Assembly (NCBI GenBank): GCA_022828595.1
Contig: JAKGHH010000004.1
Location: 24,250,372 to 24,314,371, forward strand
Length of the DNA: 64,000 bases
Reading direction: 5' to 3'
Origin: Nelumbo lutea
Lineage: Eukaryota > Streptophyta > Magnoliopsida > Proteales > Nelumbonaceae
The notes beneath the pieces were generated by a model. That model saw nothing but the letters and a program-made list of their open reading frames with translations. It searched no databases and was not told the origin of the DNA. Positions 36,901 to 45,900 of this stretch are shown here, piece after piece. The translations under genes were made by a program, and so were the position numbers. Position 1 is the first letter of the stretch. The number at the start of each line of letters is the position of its first letter.

Positions 36901-39900
36901 TTGTCACAGCACCTATGAGGTATTTTAGACTCGAAAATTACCAACATCTTTGAGGTGACAGCAATGTCATGACGAGAAAGGGTACATTACACTGTACTAC
37001 AAGGAGTTAAAATTGCAAGGATTTGTAAAACTAAACTTTTATGGAAGCGATCAAGGTAACCCAGTCCCCTCTGGAATAGGAGTTTGAGAAACCCAGAAGG
37101 ACATGTCATTGCTTTGTTCTTAGGCCCAGTGGGAATGGGGGGCTCAGCTAGAGCTGAATTACTTGCTATGCTACAAGGAATTAAAATTGCAAGTTGAATA
37201 TGCTAAATGTGGTGATTGAAGGGGATTCAAAACTGGTGGTGGGATGGTTGAAGGAACCAGAATCCATAATTTGGTGCTCTAGGGATGAAATGGAAAGGTT
37301 TAAATGGCTCACTAGAAGTATGAACTTGAGGATACAATGGGTGAGGAGATCAACTAATGGGATGGCCAATACCTTAGCTAAGTAATAGATGACTAGATTT
37401 TTTTTTGGTATAGGTTTCAAATGTAATGATTTAGCTTTCTTGTAAGGAGAGGTAGCACCTTGTGCCTATCTATGGTACCTACAGTGTGTGCTGTGTGACC
37501 AAATGGAGGAGGAAAGCAACCATTTGTTCTTACATTGCTTTGTTTCTGCTGTAATCTGGGGGCATTTCTTGTCATCCTCGGGCTTATCTTGGGCCATGCC
37601 AAATGCTGTGTAAGACCTGTTATGGTGCTGGGAGATCCAAGGCCTATCTAAGTTGGCAAAAAGTGTGTGGATGTCTGTTCCTGCAGCAGTGATCAGCACC
37701 ATCTGGGCAGATAGAAATAATAGAATTTTCAAAAACAAATCAAAAGATGTAGACTGTCTAATCTCTATTTCATTTGGCAAGTTGGTGTCTTGGAATGCAG
37801 CTGTGAAAGGTCTCCAAACCAGGGTACTTGGAGCTCAACTTAAATCTAGAAGCCTTCTAGAGTTGTAATGTTTTATGGGCTTCAGGCCTTGTGTATCGCT
37901 CTTATCTGTGGGGCCTCTCTGGATTCTTCTTTTCTGATAATAATAAATTTACCTTATTTTTTCCAAAAAAAAAAGGATGCTTGTAATGCTTATTTTTTAT
38001 TGATTAATAAATGTAATTTTTACTTATCAAAAAAAAGAGAAAGGAATCTTACGTTTTGAAATTTTAGTTCTGTTTTTTGATGATTTTCTTTTCTCTTTGG
38101 TTTTACTCATATCTCTTTAAATTGTTTATTGTGTAGCTTTATTTTTTAATTTTTAAAAATAAACTTTGGGCAGAAAGAGATACTATTCAAGGTGATCAGA
38201 AATATAATTTGAAAGAGAGTTTGCTGCATGCGTATTAAACTCTGTTTTACATGCCTGTGGCTTTTTAGCACTACAGAGAATTCGATATTTACTTAGTCCT
38301 AAATGGAGAGGATCATCTAAACCATTTTCTGTAAAATTCCTTTGAAAGTTGTAAGATGTCTTGGAATTTTTATAACCTAAAATTTTGAACTTGATCAACT
38401 GTGAATAGAATTAGAATGTACTCCCCTACTTCTCTATGTTGGCTGATAGTATCAGAGGTATGCTTTTTGTAACTTTGATGTGTGTTCGTACCAACTATTG
38501 GAGGTCAATACTTGACATGATGATGACTATCTATTAAAAAGTTTCTTGATGTGATCCATCTAGTGACTATTTTGGAGTTCATTTTAACATTCTAGTTCCC
38601 TTTTTACCAGGTCTTCACGAAAGCGTGTGGAAAATGGTCTTGAATCTTATGTTAATGAATCTAAACCATGTGATCCAGAAGAGATTATGGCAGCAACTGC
38701 GGAATCTTGTTCTTGGGTTGCAGATGAAAAAGTATGCGGTAGGAAAAGGCAGAGTTTATTGATAATGAAGCATGGAGAACCACAAGAAAGGTACTCCAAA
38801 AAAAATCATTTGATCAGTCTTATTACCAGATCAATGGGGGCAGTATATATTTGATTCTGCAGAGCTTTAATTTCTTTATGATCTCTCAGATAAAAATATT
38901 CTCTTAAGTAGTGTTGGAAGTGAGCTCAGCTTAGCTTTTTCCAAGCTTAACTTGGCCTCATAAAGTAGTAGTTGTATTCTGGTTTTGGGTCAGGTCCTGG
39001 CAAGCTTAAAGTGGTGGGGCTTTTAGGTTTAGCCTATTAAATATCTGGCAAGCTTGAACTCAGCTTGATAGGCTTGTTAAGTTGATCTTTGATAATTGGT
39101 TCATTTGAGCCCAATTTTGTGAACTGAGCTGCAGTATAAGGTCCACAATTAGCATGAAACTAAAAGAAAATAATTTGTAATTATTTTTAGAATTTGCATT
39201 TACTATATCTCTTTTTTGGAGCAAGAGTAAGTCTATTGTATTAATATTGGGCAAAGAGTTTCACATTACCTGTTTCAAAAAAAAAAAAAAAACTGGGAAA
39301 AGTATTCACAACAAGAATGAGGAACTGTATAGTGCACAGGGAGAGTGTACAACAATGAGAGTACACAGGTCATTTAACGGCAGAATTACAAAAAAAAAAA
39401 AGATAATCTTTTATAAGGCTGGAAGCTTGGGACCAAGAAAAAAATCTTTGCCACTGTGTTTTGTATCAGTTCATCTGTTTGAGAGGCTTTGCCTTCAAAA
39501 GCTCTGCTATTCCTATCCATCCAAATGGTCCAGAGAGCAGCCACAGGAATCAAACTTCAAACATGCTTGTCATTGCTTCAGAGACCTTCAAGATACCAAC
39601 TCTCTAAGAAGCCAAGAGTTGTGCAAGGGAAGACCCAACTCAAATGAAGGTTTCCAAGCAAATAGGCCCATATAAGCCTTGAGATTGAACAGTGAAGAAA
39701 AAAATGGTCTGCTGTTTCCTGTTCTACATTGCAAAGAGGACAGTAGGTAGATGTGATAGAGATGCCTCTTCTTACCAGCTTATCCTTAGTGAGACACTTA
39801 CCCAAGGCTGGCGTCCATACTAGGAAGACCCAACTTGCATTTGCTATATCTAAATTGTACATAACATTATATTTGAATATATAAACTGCCCACACCTTAA

Positions 39901-42900
39901 CTATTACAGGTAACCCACCTACCTGTCTTAGGCTCATTAGCTAAATGTGCTTCATTTATGTTCTGGCTTGACTAACATGCCCAGTAATTAAGTTCAGGTT
40001 AAGCTTAAGGGAATACAGTTCATGAACAATCTGATCTAGCTTGGTCATCGACAGCCTTACTAGATGCCCCGCTTTCAAAAGATCAAGTTTGAGTGTATGA
40101 CAAATGATAGAGACTAGAGGCTTCTAAATTTGTTTGACACTTTTTTGAATTATCTGCTTTGAGCCATTGGGGTGCAGGAGTTTGATCGAGGCAAAAGTGT
40201 TATTTTCCCCTTTTTTTTTTAATTTATGCTGTACTGCATTATTCTGGTGTGAATCTTAGTTAGTATCCTCTATGTGCAGGAAGGGAACCATGGACAAGCG
40301 TAGAAATTTATTGGTGGCTTTAGAAAGGCCTAAGGTGATGGCAAATTCAATAAAAGAAGAAAAGCCACAAAAGCTTTATATCCGCTCTGGTGATGGTGCT
40401 AAATATATGTCTTATTTCAAGGTTAGAATGTTCTGTATGATTCAAATTTTTATGCAGTTCCCGTGGGAAATATGCTTCACATTCTATTTAAATTTATCTA
40501 TTTTTCCTATTATTTATATGGAAAGACTATTATGTTCTGTGTAGAAGATACTTTACCATCATTGGAGGAGCCTTTTTAATATTCAGAACTTTGATATTTC
40601 TATTATTGTCAAAAATATTCTGTATGTCATGCCAAGATGCTCATTGATCTTCACATCTGCAAGTGAGGCTAGAGATATTTTGGGGAGGGTGAGGGATAAG
40701 GAGAGTGGGAATTTTCAATAGGGCTTTATTGGGGAGGTGGCTGTGGCGGTTCAGATTAGGAGAGGAGGATAGTTCTTTGTGGAGGAGGGCTGTGGTGGGG
40801 AAGTATGGAGTTGTGAGATTTGGTTGGGAATCAAAGAAGGTGAGGGCTTCCAATGGGGTTAGTGTGTGGAAGGGGATCATGATCTTCAACAAGGAATTCA
40901 GGGATCTAACAAGCTTTGTAGTAGGGGATGGATCTAAAATCAGGTTTTGGGTGGATGAGTGGTGTGGGGTGGGAAGTCTCTGTGGCCTATGTCCAAAACT
41001 GTATATATTAACAGAGGCAGAAGTCACTATTAGTGGTAAAGGAGGGAGAGCATCTGATCTGGAGTCCGAAATTCAGGAGGCCTTTATTGAAAAGAGAAGT
41101 CGAAGAATGCATTTCTCTCTTGGAGAAACTGGAGGGTATAAAACCTACAATTCAGCTCAGAGATAAGCTTTGGGGGAAAGAGTGCAAGAATGGCAAGTTC
41201 ACAGCAAAGTCTTGTTATCTGGCTCTCAGCAGATCTATCTCAGATGTGAATCACATTAAGGGCATTCAGGGGAACCCAGTTTCTCCAAGAGTGGAAGCTT
41301 TGGCTTGGCTGATAGCAATGGACAGCATTTTGACAGCTGATCACTTGAAATCCAGAGGCTTTAACATGGCTTCCAGACGCTGCCTTTGTGAGGAACAGGA
41401 GGAGAACATGATTCACCTATTCATCTCATGCGACTTCTCAAGATTCCTGTGGGATGTGTTTACTTCCATGTTTAGGGTCTCTGGATTTCACCCAATCACA
41501 ACAGCTGAGATTTTTTCAAAATGGCCTAGGCTGTCTAGGTGCAAGAAGGTGAGGTTACTATGGAGTTGTATCCCATTTGCAATATGCTGGAACATATGGA
41601 AGGAAAGGAACAGGAGGACTTTTGAAGACAAGGCCTGTAGCATGGAGAAGATGGTTGCGGCTGTGGGCAGATCTGTGGTAGAATGGGTGTTGATTCTTCC
41701 TGAATTCAGTCATCAAAAAAAGGAGGCTTTTGGGAGTGGGTTAGGAGAGGTTTTGGGATATCAAATCTGTAATGTAATGTAGAGCCTGTTATCTAATTTG
41801 GTAGTAGGCTCTCTTGTTTTTCTTTGTATTCGGGTGCTGTCTCATCACCCTGATATGTAATTTCTTTTCATTTAATAAATTTTTTTCCATTCACTTATCA
41901 AAAAAAAATATTTTGGACACTCTGAATGTGAAGCTGGTGTGGATTCCTAGGGAACTGAACTCTGTAGCTGGCCACCTAGCCAAATCTGGAGCTCATAGAG
42001 AATTTATGTTTAGTGATACATCTTTGCCTGTGTAACCCTGTTTCTGCCTCTTTAAGGCTTCTGTACATCTTCTTATGTACCTGTTTTTTTTTTAATAAAA
42101 TTCACAGTTAACTTCTCTCAGAAAAAAAAAAAAAAACTTCACATCTGCAAGTGAGGCTGTGTAGACTTAATCCAGACAACCACACCTTGGACAAGCCCAG
42201 ACTTTACAAGGTAATATAGCAAATTAAAAAACAGCAGAAAATATGGTTCAGTCTGGTAGCCTGCATAGTGAGCATTGCTGCTCTACTACAGAAAAATAAA
42301 GGAATAAAAGAATCCCGCAATATTACCTCTCTCTCTCTCTCTCTCCAAAAAAAGGATACAAAACAATCTTAAATAGAAACCAGAGCCGTATGCAACCCCA
42401 TATAGTTGGGATAAGGCATCGATGATGAGAACGCTAGAGCCATAGAGTGATACAACTCAAAAACAGAAGCAAGAGAGATAACCCAAATAAACACATAAAC
42501 CTATGACCTAAATACCAGAAAATATATCAGTCACAATTCAATGAGAAAGAATATCGGCAAATGGGTTGGCAGATTTTCTAGCAAAACAAGGGGTACTTAG
42601 GAATCGGCTTTTTTTGGCTCATTTGTAAGCTTTATGATATAGTTTAGAGGCTGCACCTCGCACCTCCTTGCAGGGATTTATATGTATCCTTTTTTTATTT
42701 TAAATAATAAAATCGCTATTATCTATCAAAAAAAAGAAGTTTTGATCCAATCCATGTACCAACCTACCATAAGATACTATGATTGTGGCAATAGCTTAGG
42801 GGACTATAAAAAAAGACCACCTAAAACCAGATCTTGAGCATATTAAAAGCTAGCATTACCAAAACATTTAATTGAAACTGATGGCAACAGAATTGCCTAA

Positions 42901-45900
42901 CAGATTGGAACTGATGATGTCCAAGTCAAGCAAGATGGAATTGGCTAATGAAATGTCAATATGGTCAAATTGGACTGATGATGTCCTAATGCAGACATGA
43001 AAACAAGGTAAGGATCAATGGAGAAAAAATCGGTTTTCCCTACAATAATGGAAACTTTTAATTTTTGGTAGGTCTGAGTTTTATAATAGTTGCTTTAGTT
43101 TATTAATACCCTAGGGATAGGGTTATTATCTTAGATGGTGGAACTATTTCAAGAGTCTTGCCAGAGAGGTATTCAAATTCTGAAAAGTCGAAGATGTATT
43201 TTTAGGGATAAAAACTTGCCTGTTTTGTGATTTGATTTCATTGGATAGGTTATTGAATTACCTATCCAACAAATCAAAGATCTTGTAAATCTGACATGTT
43301 TTGAGAGAATTATGGATTTTTTTTTTCTGATAGGTGCCCATCTTTGATGATATTTGAGTCTTAATGTTTTCTTGGTCTATCTTGGAGTTGTTTTTAGTTT
43401 GTTTAGCTGTACTTGTAGTAGGATTATTAGAGTGTTTTCAGATTTCTTTTAGGAGGTGGAATCAATATTTGAGTATCCCTGTTTTTCCTTAGTTACCTGT
43501 TATTTTAAAAACCAATTGTTATATTTGGAATAAAAAAGAACAGAGAGCTCAAAGATGTTAGGAAAGGTACATGACCCTCTCTACAGTGAGAAACAGATTA
43601 CATCTCAACCAATGTTTCTCATACAAAAAAGAGAATCCCTACTGCAAACAGTGGATTTGGCACCTTAAGTTGACTCTGAAAGTCTGGGGGAATATGGATT
43701 GAACTGAGAATTGGCTGGACCCCCAGAGGGGCTGCACTGCATACACTGTAAGTCGGTGATCTGACAGAAAGGGGGAGAGAAAGAGGGAAACTGTGCGAGT
43801 CTTAGAGAACCCCTCTGACACACACACACAATGTCAGTGCTGAGAGCTATTTATACTTTCTTATTCATTAAGTGGGAAGGTGTCTAGAACCTTCCACACC
43901 ACATTAGCCAAGGTGGTCGACTGTCTGCCACTGGTGTATTCTTATAATACGCTTTGAATTACTGCTTGGTGACCCAGGTTGGTCAATAGGCTGTGTTGAC
44001 TCAACTTTGGCTCAAGATGGATTAAACCAGGTATGTGGTGATTCAAATATCTATGATCTTGCACCCTGAAATCCTTATCCACTGACACAAGAGCAGAGGC
44101 GCCCTGCATTTTTCCTCAAACCATCCTCTCTAGTAGCTTTGCTTTAAAATATTCTTTTCTTTCTTTCTACCCATCACCACTGTTGGACTGGTGAGCCATA
44201 GGCATTTGCCTCTTCTATTTAAGTCTTTCACCCAACAGGCTTCCAATAGCTCTTTAAGGGTACATGGACATGACCAACATAGATTTAAGGAACTGAGGAA
44301 ACAGCCAACATAGGTTTAAGTCAGTGAGTAATGCCATTGTTTTTGGAATGTTAGAATTGAGTCGGTGGAATAAAAAAAAATTGTTTATAATTACCTGTAG
44401 GCAAAAGTGTAATATTCTTATTATTTACCCACCATGTACACCCTAGTAGGACCTTTTTCTTTGTTCAGTTATCCTATACCAATTCCTCATTTGTTGGATG
44501 CACAACATGAAATCCAACCCATCCCAAACCACAAATATACCAGAAAATAGTAAACAGCAAACAAAGACCGTTAGATTAACAAGAATAAAAAAAAAAACTA
44601 CTTTGACTAGGGTTGAGGATGTAGATTAGTGACTGCGATTTTTCAAAATAAAGAGGTTAATAAGGCACCAATCGAATGTCCAAAATATCATGGAGAAACA
44701 TTCTATTTGTGGTCTGATATGAGATTGATCAGGTCTTTCCTGGGTTGAAGTTAATTTGGGTGACTCACAAAGTCACAATCTAGTTGTCCCGACCAGGAAA
44801 ACAAGTGACAAAGTAGATTAGTGTCAATCATTGGTTGACACTGAAAACAGCCCCACGTTTTGGTGAACTGGAATGTCTAGCACTGGTTGGAACAGTCCAT
44901 AATCATTATCTAAATATTCCAAATATATTACTTGAAGCTTGAAATAAGTCCAGTCAGTAATGATGGAAAAAAGCCCACGCCTGATAAAACTAAGAGTTAG
45001 GGTAACTATCAAAAAAAGGAAGAGTTAGGGTGTTCTTTATTTGCTCTTTTTTTTATTTACATGAAATGTCTTCATCCAGTCAGTATCGTAATACTCAACT
45101 GTCCAGATTGGAACAAATTTAATTAATCACTATTATGAAAATTAATATTAAGACTTGAATCTCCGTAAAAATCCAGTGGAGGTCTTAAACTTGATTACAC
45201 TAGAAAACAAAACCCACAAAAAGAGAGCTACAGAGAAAAAACCTTCAAAACCGAGATGGAAGCATATGGGCTATGGCTCAAAAATGGTAAAAAAGGGGGA
45301 AATTTGGCGTTTTTAAAACCAGCCCGGAAACAGAACCGTTATTCCGTCCAGGTCAAAGGGTGATCATGATATCATAATTAAATTACGAAATGTGTGTATA
45401 GAGAGAGAACAAAAATACAGAAAAATATAGAAATTTGTAGCAAAAATTAGGGCTTATCTCTAATGTTATATATTCATGATTTTAACAAAAACGTGGCAAA
45501 CAAGAATTATTTTTATTAATGATGAAAATGTCTAAAAATATAAAAACAGAAAAAAAAAAAGAGAAATATTTGACCTGTGACCCACTAATTCAGTCAAATG
45601 GTTCAGTGGGTCTTTTTTGTTTTTATTTATTTTTGCAACAAACTGTCGGTAGTGGAACAGAGATGGAATCCTGGCCAGATGATGTGTTGACTGGTCTGAC
45701 TAGCCAGTTCAACCACTCGTTGAAAACACAGAGAAAAACAACCTAAATAGACATATTGCCTCTACAACCTGAACTGACGCATTGAGACAAAATTACCCAA
45801 TTGCAAAAACACATACTGTAAACAAACCGTTGGCCTATTTGCATGGCTCAACTCAGGTATAATACCAAACCCAATACATCTAACATATAGTCCAAGCATA

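Noticed and set aside
41033..41782. 249-codon reading frame as a host protein
   Set aside because: It is the zf-RVT end of a LINE bounded by a target duplication and an A run.
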